Assembly: GCF_023091865.1 (NCBI RefSeq)
Contig: NZ_JAHXDI010000003.1
Span: forward strand, 539,213 to 603,212
Direction: 5' to 3'
DNA length: 64,000 nt
Source of the DNA: Chromohalobacter moromii
Lineage (GTDB): Bacteria > Pseudomonadota > Gammaproteobacteria > Pseudomonadales > Halomonadaceae
This document shows, piece by piece, positions 1 to 8,867 of the stretch; position 1 is the first letter of the stretch; each line of letters opens with the position of its first letter. Under the pieces are notes generated by a model, which saw only the letters and a program-made list of their open reading frames with translations, ran no database searches and had not been told where the DNA came from. The position numbers were made by a program, and so were the translations under genes.

Positions 1-830
1 GAACGGCCCGGCTCGAAGAGCAGCGTCAAGTCGCGGCCGTCGAGGCGCTCGAGCAGGGCCCGGGCGTAATCGTAGGGCGCGGGCGGTTGCTCGTCTTGAT
101 AGGGCACGCCGAGGCCGCCGCCCAGATCGAGATGCTCGATGGTAATGCCCGACTCGTACAGGCGGTCGAGCAGCACCAGCAGGCGGTCCAGGGCGTCGAG
201 GAAGGGCGCCAGCTCAGTGAGCTGCGAACCGATGTGGCAATCCAGGCCGACGACCTCGAGATTCGGCAGTTCGGCGGCGCGCTGATAGACCTCGAAGGCA
301 TCGTCGACGGCGATACCGAACTTGTTGGCCTTGAGGCCGGTGGAAATGTAGGGGTGCGTCCGGGCGTCGACGTCGGGATTGACGCGCAACGAGACGCGCG
401 CCACCCGACTGCATTCGCCCGCCACCTGGTTCAGGCGCTCGAGTTCCGGCAGCGATTCCACGTTGAAGCACTTGATGCCGACTTCCAGCGCGCGGGCCAT
501 TTCACCGGCCTGCTTGGCGACGCCGGAAAACACCACCTTGGCGGGATCGCCGCCGGCAGCCAGCACACGCTCGAGCTCGCCTTGGGAGACGATATCGAAC
601 CCCGCGCCGAGGCGCGCCAACAGGTCGAGCACGGCGAGGTTGGCATTGGCCTTCACCGCGTAGCAGATTAGGTGCGGATGCTCGCCCAGTGCGTCACTGT
701 AGGCCTTGAAGTGGCGCGTGAAGGTCGCCCGCGAATACACGTAGCACGGCGTACCGAAGCGCTCGGCGATGTCGGCCAGCGGCACGTCTTCAGCGTAGAG
801 TTGTCCGTCGCGGTAGTTGAAATGATCCAT
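1..830 (-). CDS. lysA: Diaminopimelate decarboxylase, 3' end cut by window edge
   Basis: LysA decarboxylates meso-diaminopimelate to L-lysine with PLP, the last step of lysine synthesis, in the cytosol. The minus-strand reading starts with MDHFNYRDGQLYAED and runs open to the window edge, giving about 276 of the usual ~415 residues. The PLP-lysine motif YAVKAN lies near residue 60, and GLDCHIGSQ and LDLGGGLGVPY of the alanine-racemase-fold barrel follow. The start at 830 lies just after the lptM stop, so argH, lptM and lysA look like one transcript, an arrangement common in gammaproteobacteria. The C-terminal part with the second active-site half lies outside the window. Confidence 0.95.
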   Translation of the reverse strand, partial: MDHFNYRDGQLYAEDVPLADIAERFGTPCYVYSRATFTRHFKAYSDALGEHPHLICYAVKANANLAVLDLLARLGAGFDIVSQGELERVLAAGGDPAKVVFSGVAKQAGEMARALEVGIKCFNVESLPELERLNQVAGECSRVARVSLRVNPDVDARTHPYISTGLKANKFGIAVDDAFEVYQRAAELPNLEVVGLDCHIGSQLTELAPFLDALDRLLVLLDRLYESGITIEHLDLGGGLGVPYQDEQPPAPYDYARALLERLDGRDLTLLFEPGR

Positions 831-832
831 CG

Positions 833-1042
833 TCAGTCTGCGTCGCTGTCGGATTGAGAAGAAGCGTCGCCTGCGGCGGCGTCTTCGTCCTGGTCGGCGT
901 CGTCTTCATAGGCGTCCGCCGGATCGTACTGCTCGCTGGCCTGTTCGTCATCGGGCATGTAAAGCGGCCCCTTCTGGCCGCAACCGGCGAGCGCGAGCAG
1001 GGCTATGCCGAGGGCGGCCGTTATCGGAAGTAAGCGCATCAT
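833..1042 (-). CDS. lptM: LPS-translocon-associated small lipoprotein LptM (YifL)
   Basis: A 69-residue lipoprotein precursor. A short signal sequence ends in the lipobox LAGC, and the mature N-terminus [10 protein letters not shown] is the signature of the YifL/LptM family. In E. coli this protein binds the LptD-LptE outer-membrane complex and helps its assembly. The rest of the mature protein is an acidic Asp/Glu/Ser-rich tail. The start overlaps the argH stop by ATGA, with AGGAGG just upstream, so translation is probably coupled to argH; lysA begins 2 bases after its stop. The family call is firm; the function is taken from E. coli. Confidence 0.88.
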   Translation of the reverse strand: MMRLLPITAALGIALLALAGCGQKGPLYMPDDEQASEQYDPADAYEDDADQDEDAAAGDASSQSDSDAD

Positions 1043-2442
1043 GCCTCCTGTTGCAGCGTAGCGAGCGCATCGCGAGCACGTTGGGCAGCCGCGCGGACCT
1101 GATCCGGCGCGGTGCCGCCGATGTGATTGCGCGCCGCCACCGAGCCTTCCAGCGTCAGCACTTCGAAGACGTCGGCCTGAATGGCGTCAGAAAACTGGCG
1201 CAATTCGTCAAGCGACATCTCCGAAAGGTCCTTCTGCTCGCGCAGGCCCAACGCCACGGCTTGACCGACGATTTCATGCGCATCGCGGAAGGCCACGCCA
1301 GCACGCACCAGATAGTCCGCCAGATCGGTGGCGGTGGAGAAGCCCTTGCGCGCGGCCTCGAACATATTGCCTGTCTTGGCCTCGATGGCCGGCACCATGT
1401 CGGCGAACGCCTTGAGACAGCCCTGCACGGTATCGAGGGTGTCGAAAAGCGGTTCTTTGTCTTCCTGGTTATCCTTGTTGTACGCCAGCGGCTGCGACTT
1501 CATCAGCGTCAAAAGCCCCATCAGGTGGCCGTAGACGCGGCCGGTCTTGCCGCGCACCAGCTCTGGCACGTCGGGATTCTTCTTCTGTGGCATGATCGAC
1601 GAGCCGGTACAGAAGCGATCGGGCAGATCGATGAAGTCGAACTGGGCACTGGTCCACAGCACCAATTCTTCGCTCATGCGTGACAGATGCATCAGCAGGG
1701 TGCTGGCGAAGGCGCCGAACTCGATGGCGAAGTCGCGATCGCTGACCGCGTCGAGGCTGTTCTCGGCGGGGCGCTCGAAGCCCAGCAATTCGGCGGTGAC
1801 GTGGCGATCGATGGGGTAGGTGGTGCCGGCCAGCGCGGCGGCCCCCAGCGGCATCACGTTGACGCGCTTGCGGCAGTCCAGCAGGCGCTCGTGGTCGCGG
1901 GTGAGCATTTCCTGCCAGGCCATTAGGTGATGCCCGAAGGTCACCGGCTGGGCGGTCTGCAGGTGCGTGAAGCCGGGCATGATGGTATCGGCCTCGCGCG
2001 TGGCCAGCTCGATTAGCCCCTCGCGCAGGCGGGCGATCTCGGCCGCGACGACATCGATCTCGTCACGCAGATAAAGCCGGATATCGGTGGCGATCTGGTC
2101 GTTGCGCGAGCGCCCGGTATGCAGCTTCTTGCCGATGACGCCGATTTTCTCGGTCAGCCGGGCCTCGATGTTCATGTGCACATCTTCGAGTTCCACCGAC
2201 CAGGGAAACTGCCCGGCCTCGATTTCCCGCTCGACTTCACCGAGGCCTTGCACGATGGCCTCGCGTTCATCAGAGGTGAGTACACCGACACGCTCGAGCA
2301 TGGTGGCATGCGCGATGGAGCCGCGAATGTCGTGATGATAGAGGCGTCGGTCGAAGTCCACCGATGCCGTGAAGCGCGCGACGAAGGCATCGGTGGGCTC
2401 GCTGAAGCGTCCGCCCCAGGATTGGTTGGTCGTATTGCTCAT
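1039..2442 (-). CDS. argH: Argininosuccinate lyase
   Basis: ArgH splits argininosuccinate into arginine and fumarate, the last step of arginine synthesis. It is a cytosolic homotetramer of the fumarase/aspartase superfamily. The product is 467 residues when started at [13 protein letters not shown]; the reading frame continues open for 78 codons upstream, but that stretch has no family similarity and overlaps the promoter region. The superfamily signature [12 protein letters not shown] lies at about residues 280-291 and carries the catalytic serine loop. GRSRNDQ and TGFTHLQ-like blocks are also present (seen as HTGRSRNDQ and [11 protein letters not shown]). It is divergent from hemC and is followed by lptM with a 4-base overlap. 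Confidence 0.96.
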   Translation of the reverse strand: MSNTTNQSWGGRFSEPTDAFVARFTASVDFDRRLYHHDIRGSIAHATMLERVGVLTSDEREAIVQGLGEVEREIEAGQFPWSVELEDVHMNIEARLTEKIGVIGKKLHTGRSRNDQIATDIRLYLRDEIDVVAAEIARLREGLIELATREADTIMPGFTHLQTAQPVTFGHHLMAWQEMLTRDHERLLDCRKRVNVMPLGAAALAGTTYPIDRHVTAELLGFERPAENSLDAVSDRDFAIEFGAFASTLLMHLSRMSEELVLWTSAQFDFIDLPDRFCTGSSIMPQKKNPDVPELVRGKTGRVYGHLMGLLTLMKSQPLAYNKDNQEDKEPLFDTLDTVQGCLKAFADMVPAIEAKTGNMFEAARKGFSTATDLADYLVRAGVAFRDAHEIVGQAVALGLREQKDLSEMSLDELRQFSDAIQADVFEVLTLEGSVAARNHIGGTAPDQVRAAAQRARDALATLQQEA

Positions 2443-2624
2443 CGGGCGTGGCGTCCTGCTTGGTCGAGATGGTGATGCCCTGAGTGTACCAGAGTCGGCG
2501 CCGCTGGCGAGGTGGGGTAGGGCACGGGAACGCTGGGGGCGGGATTTTTCCTCGACCGGGGACTGCTTTATGATGATAGTCATACCCGCCGCCGAATCGG
2601 TGTGCGCCCATTTAGGAGAGTTCA

Positions 2625-3569
2625 ATGCCCGCCATGCAGACACTGCGCATCGCCACCCGACAGAGCCGCCTTGCATTATGGCAGGCCGAGCACGTCAAGG
2701 CTCGTCTGATGGCGCTACATCCTGGACTCGAGGTGGAGCTGGTCGCATTGACGACGCGCGGCGACAAGATCCTCGATTCGCCGCTGTCCAAGGTCGGTGG
2801 CAAGGGGCTGTTCGTCAAAGAATTGGAGGAGGCGCTGCTGGACGGGCGCGCCGATATCGCCGTGCACTCGATGAAGGATGTGCCGATGCACTTCCCCGAG
2901 GGATTGGGGCTATCGGTGATTCTGGAGAGCGGCGCACCCACGGATGCCTTCGTCTCTAACGATTACGCGACCCTGGACGCTTTGCCCGAAGGTGTGCGCG
3001 TCGGGACGTCGAGCCTGCGCCGGGGCCTGCAGGTCAAGGAGGCGCGCCCCGATCTGGAGGTGCTCAACCTGCGTGGCAACGTGCAAACCCGCTTGGGCAA
3101 GCTGGACAGTGGCGAGTTCGAGGCGATCATTCTGGCGACCTCGGGACTCGAACGTCTCGAGCTTGGCCACCGCATCTCCCAGGAGCTGCCGCCGGAAGTC
3201 AGTCTGCCGGCCTGCGGCCAGGGCGCGTTGGGTATCGAATGTCGCTATGACGATGAAGCGCTGCTCGAAATCCTGGCGCCGCTCGATCATTCGCAGACGG
3301 CGACTCGCGTGCGCGCCGAACGTGCCATGAATACGCGCCTGGACGGCGGTTGTCAGGTGCCCATCGGCGGCTATGCCGTGCTCGAGGATAACGACCGTAC
3401 GCTATGGCTGCGGGCGCTGGTCGGTGATCCGGATGGCTCGCATGTGTTACGTGCCGAGGGGCGTGGTTCGGCTTCCGAACCCGAGGCCTTGGGGGTGCGT
3501 ATCGCCGAGTCGCTGCTCGAGCAGGGGGCCGGCGAGATTCTCGCGGATATCTACGGCCAAGGTGAATGA
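2625..3569 (+). CDS. hemC: Porphobilinogen deaminase (hydroxymethylbilane synthase)
   Basis: HemC joins four porphobilinogen molecules into hydroxymethylbilane in tetrapyrrole synthesis. The product is 314 residues, of family length. It opens with [19 protein letters not shown], followed by the [11 protein letters not shown] and HSMKDVP blocks. Cys243 in the motif [12 protein letters not shown] carries the dipyrromethane cofactor. The start at 2625 has AGGAG about 8 bases upstream. The hemD start overlaps the stop (ATGA), and hemX and hemY follow on the same strand, giving the standard hemCDXY cluster. A TATGAT at 2569-2574 could be its -10 element, but the -35 match is poor. Confidence 0.97.
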   Translation: MPAMQTLRIATRQSRLALWQAEHVKARLMALHPGLEVELVALTTRGDKILDSPLSKVGGKGLFVKELEEALLDGRADIAVHSMKDVPMHFPEGLGLSVILESGAPTDAFVSNDYATLDALPEGVRVGTSSLRRGLQVKEARPDLEVLNLRGNVQTRLGKLDSGEFEAIILATSGLERLELGHRISQELPPEVSLPACGQGALGIECRYDDEALLEILAPLDHSQTATRVRAERAMNTRLDGGCQVPIGGYAVLEDNDRTLWLRALVGDPDGSHVLRAEGRGSASEPEALGVRIAESLLEQGAGEILADIYGQGE

Positions 3570-4321
3570 GCGTCGCGTCACGCATCCTGGTGACGCGCCC
3601 TGGCGAGGGCGGCGAGCGGCTGGCTAAGGCTTTGTCGGAGGCGGGGTTCGCGCCCGCCCGCCCGGCGTTGATGCACTTGCAGCCGCTCGACGTCGACGAG
3701 GTCAAGCGCACTCCCTTGCTGGATGTCGATCAGTACGACGTGGTGGTCGTGACCAGCCCTTTCGCCGCCGAGTGTTTGGTCGAGTGGCTCGATCGCTATT
3801 GGCCGCAATTGCCGCAGGGGCCGCGTTTCTATGCACTGGGGGTGGCGACGGCGGCGACGCTTTACCGTGGTCTAGACATCAAGGCGAGTGTGCCCGATCC
3901 CGGCTTGGGCACGACCAGCGAGGCGTTGTTGGCGATGCGCTCGCTGGCTCGGCTCAGCGGTCAGCGTGCGCTGGTCGTCGGCGGAGTGGGTGGGCGTCAG
4001 GCGCTTGCTCAGACGCTCGAAGCACGTGGCGCACGGGCCACCAAGCTGGCACTCTATCGGCGCGTTTATACGGCGCCGGACACGACCGCTGCCGACTGGC
4101 TCGCCACTGGCGATTTCGCGGCCATGACCGTGACCAGTGGCGAATTGCTCGAGCATCTGGTTATCTGGTGCGGACAGGCGGCGTTGAACAAACCGCTAAT
4201 CGTTTCCAGTCAGCGTTTGGCTACACTGGCAGACACGATGGGCTTCGCTTCGCTACACGTAGCGCAGGGTGCAACCCCCGAGGCCTTGGTGACCGCCGTA
4301 CAGGAAGTAGGCGACACGTGA
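3566..4321 (+). CDS. hemD: Uroporphyrinogen-III synthase
   Basis: HemD closes linear hydroxymethylbilane with inversion of ring D to uroporphyrinogen III, the branch point to heme, siroheme and cobalamin. The 251-residue product has the poorly conserved HemD fold; visible blocks are [17 protein letters not shown] at the N-terminus, VVTSPFAAE near residue 55 and [12 protein letters not shown] near residue 190. Assignment rests on these plus its position translationally coupled to hemC and upstream of hemX. It shares an ATGA overlap with hemC. Confidence 0.92.
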   Translation: MSVASRILVTRPGEGGERLAKALSEAGFAPARPALMHLQPLDVDEVKRTPLLDVDQYDVVVVTSPFAAECLVEWLDRYWPQLPQGPRFYALGVATAATLYRGLDIKASVPDPGLGTTSEALLAMRSLARLSGQRALVVGGVGGRQALAQTLEARGARATKLALYRRVYTAPDTTAADWLATGDFAAMTVTSGELLEHLVIWCGQAALNKPLIVSSQRLATLADTMGFASLHVAQGATPEALVTAVQEVGDT

Positions 4322-4366
4322 CGCGCCGACGTTGATCACGATGAGTTTGAAAAGGGCTAGCGACAC

Positions 4367-5941
4367 ATGAGCAAACGACAGGATCAGGATGACAAGAACA
4401 CGCCCACCGATGCGTCGACGTCCGCCGACGAGACGCCTCAGTCGCCGGCCTCCTCCGAGACTCACAAGGCCGACACCGACGCCGGCGGCGAGGTAGCCGA
4501 CGAGACGCGCGGTGCCTCGGACAAGGCGGCGGACGCCGCGTCGTCCAAGGCATCGACGACCGGCGCCGCGGCGTCCCAGGCCTCTTCCGATGCGACGCCG
4601 AAGACGGATGAAAAGTCGGACGCTGCGTCGCGCAAGGCGAGCGCATCGACGTCCACCGCCCAGCGTGACGCTAAATCCCGGCAGAGCGCCCAGTCCCAGC
4701 AAAAAGCCACGGACACCCCGGCCAAGGATACGGGCAAGACCCGGACCGGCGGCACGCGCGCATCATCGTCGGCCGGCGGGACATCGGCAGGCACTACCGC
4801 GCATGACAAGACGGCCGCGCATGACAAGACGACGTCGAGTAAAGCCGGCGGTGCCGGCAATGGCACCTCGCCTCCCCCCACTCAAGCGTCGCAAGGTGGC
4901 GGCGGTGGCAACGGGCGTGGCTTGGCCATCGTGGCGCTGATCATCGCCGTGATCGTTGCCATCGTCGTGGCGCTGGGGCTTGGGTATGGCTGGAAACGCT
5001 TGCAGACGCAACAGGCCGAACTGGCCAGCGCCAGCGATGAGAACGCGCAGACGCTCGCCACGCTGCGCGAGCGTCTCGACCAGCGGCAACAAGCGTTCGA
5101 ATCGCTCAAGGGCGATTTTCAGGACTATCGTCAAGACATCGACAAAAATCTCGACAAGGTACTCTCCGAGCTGGCCGACGAGCAGGAGGCCGACCCGCGT
5201 GAGTGGTTGCACGCCGAGGCCGAGTATCTGCTGCGCCTGGCCAATCAGCGTTTGCAGCTCGAGCGTGACGTCAAGGGCGCCAAGGCGTTGCTCAAGGCCG
5301 CTGATGAACGTTTGACCGATGCCGACAACCCGGCCTTGATTCCGGTGCGTCGGGCGATTCAGTCAGAGCTGGCGGCGCTTGATTCGGTGCCCACGGTGGA
5401 TCGCACCGGGCTGTATCTGGCGTTGATGGCGCAGCAGGAACAACTGGCGGGGTTGCCGCTCAAGCAGGATGTAGAAGAGATGGCCGCTCAGAACGACGAC
5501 GATTCCTCGCTCGAGGGCGGCTGGCAACAACAGCTCTCTCGTCTGGGCGGCGAGCTCAAGGATCTCGTCGTCATACGCCGTCACGATGAAGCGCTGGAGG
5601 CCTTGGTGACGCCCGAGCAGGAGTCCTATCTGCGCCAGAACGTGCGTCTCTTGCTCGAGCAGGCTCAATTGGCCTTGCTCAAGACCGAGCCCAAGCTTTA
5701 CCGAGCCAGCCTCGACAAGGCGATCACGCTGATCGACCGCTACTACGACACCGAGCGCGATGCGGTGAAAACCTCCCTCGAGCGTCTTGAGTCGTTGCGT
5801 GACAAGACCATTCGGCCCGAGCTGCCGGATATCAGCGAGTCGCAGCAGACGCTCAAGGCCTTCATCGAGAAGCGTTTCCAGAATGGCAACGATGACGGTG
5901 GCGGCGAGCAACGTCAGGGCGATGAAGGAGACAGTGAATGA
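4367..5941 (+). CDS. hemX: HemX family membrane protein with long disordered N-terminus
   Basis: HemX is an inner-membrane protein encoded beside hemC/hemD and sometimes labelled uroporphyrinogen-III C-methyltransferase; a methyltransferase activity is not supported by its sequence, and its role is unproven. The 524-residue product begins with about 180 residues of Ala/Ser/Thr/Asp/Lys-rich low-complexity sequence. A single membrane helix follows at about 184-208 (LAIVALIIAVIVAIVVALGLGY), then a coiled coil (~210-260) and a helical periplasmic domain. The DPREWLHAEAEYLLRLANQRL block is typical of the family. E. coli HemX is about 390 residues, so the extra length is the N-terminal tail. The 3' end overlaps hemY by ATGA. 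Confidence 0.9.
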   Translation: MSKRQDQDDKNTPTDASTSADETPQSPASSETHKADTDAGGEVADETRGASDKAADAASSKASTTGAAASQASSDATPKTDEKSDAASRKASASTSTAQRDAKSRQSAQSQQKATDTPAKDTGKTRTGGTRASSSAGGTSAGTTAHDKTAAHDKTTSSKAGGAGNGTSPPPTQASQGGGGGNGRGLAIVALIIAVIVAIVVALGLGYGWKRLQTQQAELASASDENAQTLATLRERLDQRQQAFESLKGDFQDYRQDIDKNLDKVLSELADEQEADPREWLHAEAEYLLRLANQRLQLERDVKGAKALLKAADERLTDADNPALIPVRRAIQSELAALDSVPTVDRTGLYLALMAQQEQLAGLPLKQDVEEMAAQNDDDSSLEGGWQQQLSRLGGELKDLVVIRRHDEALEALVTPEQESYLRQNVRLLLEQAQLALLKTEPKLYRASLDKAITLIDRYYDTERDAVKTSLERLESLRDKTIRPELPDISESQQTLKAFIEKRFQNGNDDGGGEQRQGDEGDSE

Positions 5942-7167
5942 GAAAGCTGATTCTTCTCATCGTCGTGGGGCTGGCCGTCGGTGCGCTATTCGGCCAGTTG
6001 ATGCAGTCGATGCCCGGTTACTGGCTGGTACGCGTGGGGGACACCTCGATCCAGACCTCGTTCTGGTTGGGCTTGGTGATATTGCTGGCGGTATTTCTGG
6101 CCCTGCATTTCCTGCTGCGCGTCCTCCATCGCCTGCGCCGTCCGGTGAGCCGGCTCAAGGTCTGGAATAGCCGCACGCGCAATCGCAATGCCATGAAGCG
6201 TACCGTAAGGGGCCTGGTGGCGCTTGCCGAAGGTCGTTGGAAGCGTGCCGAGAAGGATCTGGTCAAGGCGGCGGACGATTCCAGTACGCCGCTGGTCAAT
6301 TACCTTTCTGCGGCACTGGCGGCGCATTATCAGGGGCGTTTCGAGCATGCCGATACGCTACTCAAGCGTGCCCATCACAGCACCGAGGGGGCCGATAACG
6401 CGGTGGGCATGGTGCAAGCGCAGCTAATGCTCGATCGCCAGCAGTTCGAGGAGGCGCTGGCGACGCTGACGCGCCTCGAAAAGCAGCTGCCCAACCATCC
6501 GCAGGTGCTCAAGCTGCTGCGTCAGGCCTATCTCAGCGTCAATGACTGGGAAGGGCTGCGTCACCTGTTGCCCAAGCTCGACAAGCAGCAGTTGATCACC
6601 GAGGAGGAGCGCCAGGAACTGGAGCAGCGTGCCTATCGCGAGTTGATCCTGCAGGCGGTCCAACGCCAGCCTAATGCCGACGCCAACCGCGTGCGCAACT
6701 TGTGGGCCGATATGCCCGACTATCTGCGTAGCGATGTCGAGCTGGTGGTCTTGTATACCGAAGCGCTGGTCAAGGATGGTGAAGAAGCGATGGCCGAACG
6801 CTTACTGCGTCATTCCCTCAAGGAGCACTGGGACACGCGCTTGGTGCTGCGTTATGGCTTGCTCAACGTGGATGCCGGGCGCCAGTTGGCGTATGCCGAG
6901 AAATGGCTGCAGGAGCGCCCCAACGATCCCGATTTACTGCTGAGCCTGGGGCGTTTATCGTTGCGCAACGCTTATTGGGGCAAGGCGCAGGAATACTTCG
7001 AAGCCAGTCAGCGTCAGCGCCCCAGCGGGGTGGTATGTGCCGAGCTGGCGAGGCTTTACGCCAATTTGGGCGAGCACCAGAAGAGCCAGCTCTTCTATCG
7101 CCAGAGCGTGGAGCTGCTAGATCGCTCGTTGCCGGCGTTACCGCAGCCTAGCGAACGTACGCGCTAG
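5938..7167 (+). CDS. hemY: HemY, TPR-containing inner-membrane protein of heme cluster
   Basis: A 409-residue protein with two N-terminal membrane helices (about residues 3-22 and 42-62) followed by tetratricopeptide-type helical repeats. This is the gammaproteobacterial HemY, which in E. coli affects late heme synthesis; it is unrelated to the Bacillus protoporphyrinogen oxidase of the same name. Its start overlaps the hemX stop (ATGA), so the two are probably made together and may act together at the membrane. An intrinsic terminator follows 20 bases after the stop, closing the hem operon. Confidence 0.92.
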   Translation: MRKLILLIVVGLAVGALFGQLMQSMPGYWLVRVGDTSIQTSFWLGLVILLAVFLALHFLLRVLHRLRRPVSRLKVWNSRTRNRNAMKRTVRGLVALAEGRWKRAEKDLVKAADDSSTPLVNYLSAALAAHYQGRFEHADTLLKRAHHSTEGADNAVGMVQAQLMLDRQQFEEALATLTRLEKQLPNHPQVLKLLRQAYLSVNDWEGLRHLLPKLDKQQLITEEERQELEQRAYRELILQAVQRQPNADANRVRNLWADMPDYLRSDVELVVLYTEALVKDGEEAMAERLLRHSLKEHWDTRLVLRYGLLNVDAGRQLAYAEKWLQERPNDPDLLLSLGRLSLRNAYWGKAQEYFEASQRQRPSGVVCAELARLYANLGEHQKSQLFYRQSVELLDRSLPALPQPSERTR

Positions 7168-7187
7168 CCAACGTTTTTTGCTCTCCT

Positions 7188-7212
7188 GGGCGCCTGCGGG
7201 CGCCCTTTTTTA
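7188..7212 (+). terminator. Intrinsic terminator of the hemCDXY operon
   Basis: A 7-bp GC stem GGGCGCC/GGCGCCC with a 4-base loop is followed by six T. It lies 20 bases after the hemY stop. Confidence 0.88.
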
Positions 7213-7366
7213 TCGTCCGTCATGAAGGGCGAGTTGCGGCCTGCAGGCGCCTTATCAGGGTGGCTTGTGGGCCGTTGGCGTTTTTACCCCCTTGTCCAAT
7301 CGGTCAAGGTGTGCGAAACCTCAGGACGTCCTTCATGACAATAATGACACATATAGGAACGACATC

Positions 7367-8728
7367 ATGGCGCAGACTCCCCACCGACGTGCTGCTACGT
7401 CATCGACCACGCAACAGGACAGCGCCCTGGAGCGTTACTTCGGCATCCGCCGCTATGGCTCGACCCTGCGCACCGAGCTGTTGGCTGGCTTGGCGACCTT
7501 CCTGGCGGCGATGTACATCATCGTGGTCAATCCCTCGGTCCTGAGCGATGCGGGCATTCCTTTCTCGGCGGGGCTCTCGGCGACCGTTTTGATCAGCTTC
7601 CTCAGCAGCTTGGCGATGGGGTTGTACGCGCGTAACCCCATTCTCGTCGCGCCCGGCATGGGCATGAACGCGCTGTTCGCCTACACCCTGGTGCAGGGGG
7701 CGGGGCTACCTTGGCAGGTGGCGCTGGGCTGTGTGTTCTGGTCGGGCGTGCTGTTTGCGCTGCTGGCATTTTTCAATGTGCGCAAGGCGATCGTCGAGGC
7801 GATTCCCGATTCGTTGCGTTCTGGGATCACCTGCGGGATCGGGTTGTTCATCACCTTCATCGGCTTCAAGAACGCGGGTTTCGTCGTCGACAATGGCGCG
7901 ACGCTGGTGTCCCTGGGCGAACTGACGCCTGCGCTGATCACCTTCATCGCCGGGATGCTGTTGACCGCGATTCTTGTCACGTTGCGGGTCAACGGCGCGC
8001 TGGTATTGGGCATTGTCATCACCACGCTGGTGGCGATACCCATGGGGCGCCTGTGGGGTACGGATGTGGTCGTGGCATGGAGCGGCCTGGCGGCATGGCC
8101 GGATTTCAGCGTCATGTGGCAGGTAGATCTGTGGGGAGCGCTCAAGGTGGCCTATTGGCCGTTCATCTTCGTGATGCTGTTCACCAATTTCTTCGATGCG
8201 CTGTCATGCTTCCTGGCGCTCTCGGAAGCCGCCGACCTCAAGGATGACAATGGGCAACCGCGTAATCTCAAGCGCTCGATGACCGTGGATGCCTTCGCCT
8301 CGATGATCGCTGCGCCACTTGGGACCAGTGCCGCGCAGACGTTCATCGAATCTGGCGTAGGCGTTGCCCAGGGTGGGCGCACGGGCATCGTCGGTGTCGT
8401 CTGTGGGCTGCTGTTTCTCCCGTTCCTGTTCCTCTCGCCGTTGTTGTCGCTGGTGCCGGCGATCGCCACCGCGCCGGCCTTGGTCATGGTCGGCGTCTTC
8501 ATGCTAGCGCCGGTGGGACGCATCGAGTGGCAGAAGATGGATCAGGCCTTCCCGGCGTTCTTGGCGATCATCGTCATGCCGCTGACCTACTCGATCACGC
8601 TGGGCATTGCCTTCGCGTTCTTGAGCTTCGTGGCGATCAAGCTGTGCACGGGGCGCCTGACCGAGATCAAACCCGCCATGTGGGTGACGGCAGTGCTCTG
8701 CGCGATCATGCTGGTGACGACGCAATAA
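7367..8728 (+). CDS. AzgA/NCS2-family purine (guanine/hypoxanthine-type) permease
   Basis: A 453-residue inner-membrane permease with about 12-14 hydrophobic segments. It has the AzgA-like NCS2 features: RYFGIRRYGST near the N-terminus, then MYIIVVNPSVLSDAG, NPILVAPGMGMNALFAY, FITFIGFKNAGFVV and SAAQTFIESGVGVAQGGRTG. Members import adenine, guanine or hypoxanthine with protons; the substrate cannot be fixed from sequence. The frame is open upstream to 7265, but the start at 7367 (MAQTPHRR) has AGGAA nearby and matches family length. It is monocistronic and ends in a bidirectional terminator shared with the convergent channel gene. I saw no recognisable purine riboswitch in the leader. Confidence 0.9.
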   Translation: MAQTPHRRAATSSTTQQDSALERYFGIRRYGSTLRTELLAGLATFLAAMYIIVVNPSVLSDAGIPFSAGLSATVLISFLSSLAMGLYARNPILVAPGMGMNALFAYTLVQGAGLPWQVALGCVFWSGVLFALLAFFNVRKAIVEAIPDSLRSGITCGIGLFITFIGFKNAGFVVDNGATLVSLGELTPALITFIAGMLLTAILVTLRVNGALVLGIVITTLVAIPMGRLWGTDVVVAWSGLAAWPDFSVMWQVDLWGALKVAYWPFIFVMLFTNFFDALSCFLALSEAADLKDDNGQPRNLKRSMTVDAFASMIAAPLGTSAAQTFIESGVGVAQGGRTGIVGVVCGLLFLPFLFLSPLLSLVPAIATAPALVMVGVFMLAPVGRIEWQKMDQAFPAFLAIIVMPLTYSITLGIAFAFLSFVAIKLCTGRLTEIKPAMWVTAVLCAIMLVTTQ

Positions 8729-8798
8729 GCCGTTGAGCGATCATTGACGCCCTTGGTGCCTCCGGGGGCGGCAATGACGAGAAAGGCCGTGACCGAAA

Positions 8799-8827
8799 AA
8801 AGGGCCGCCCCGGTAGGGCGGCCCTTT
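8799..8827. terminator. Bidirectional terminator between permease and channel genes
   Basis: A perfect 12-bp stem AAAGGGCCGCCC/GGGCGGCCCTTT with a 5-base loop; the A-tract on one side and T-tract on the other serve both convergent genes. Confidence 0.88.
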
Positions 8828-8867
8828 GACGTCGAGGCGTCGCCGTGAAGGCGACGACGCCTTGGGC

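Noticed and set aside
7213..7366. Possible purine riboswitch before the permease
   Set aside because: No conserved purine-aptamer junction sequences could be recognised; the leader is short and unstructured by eye.
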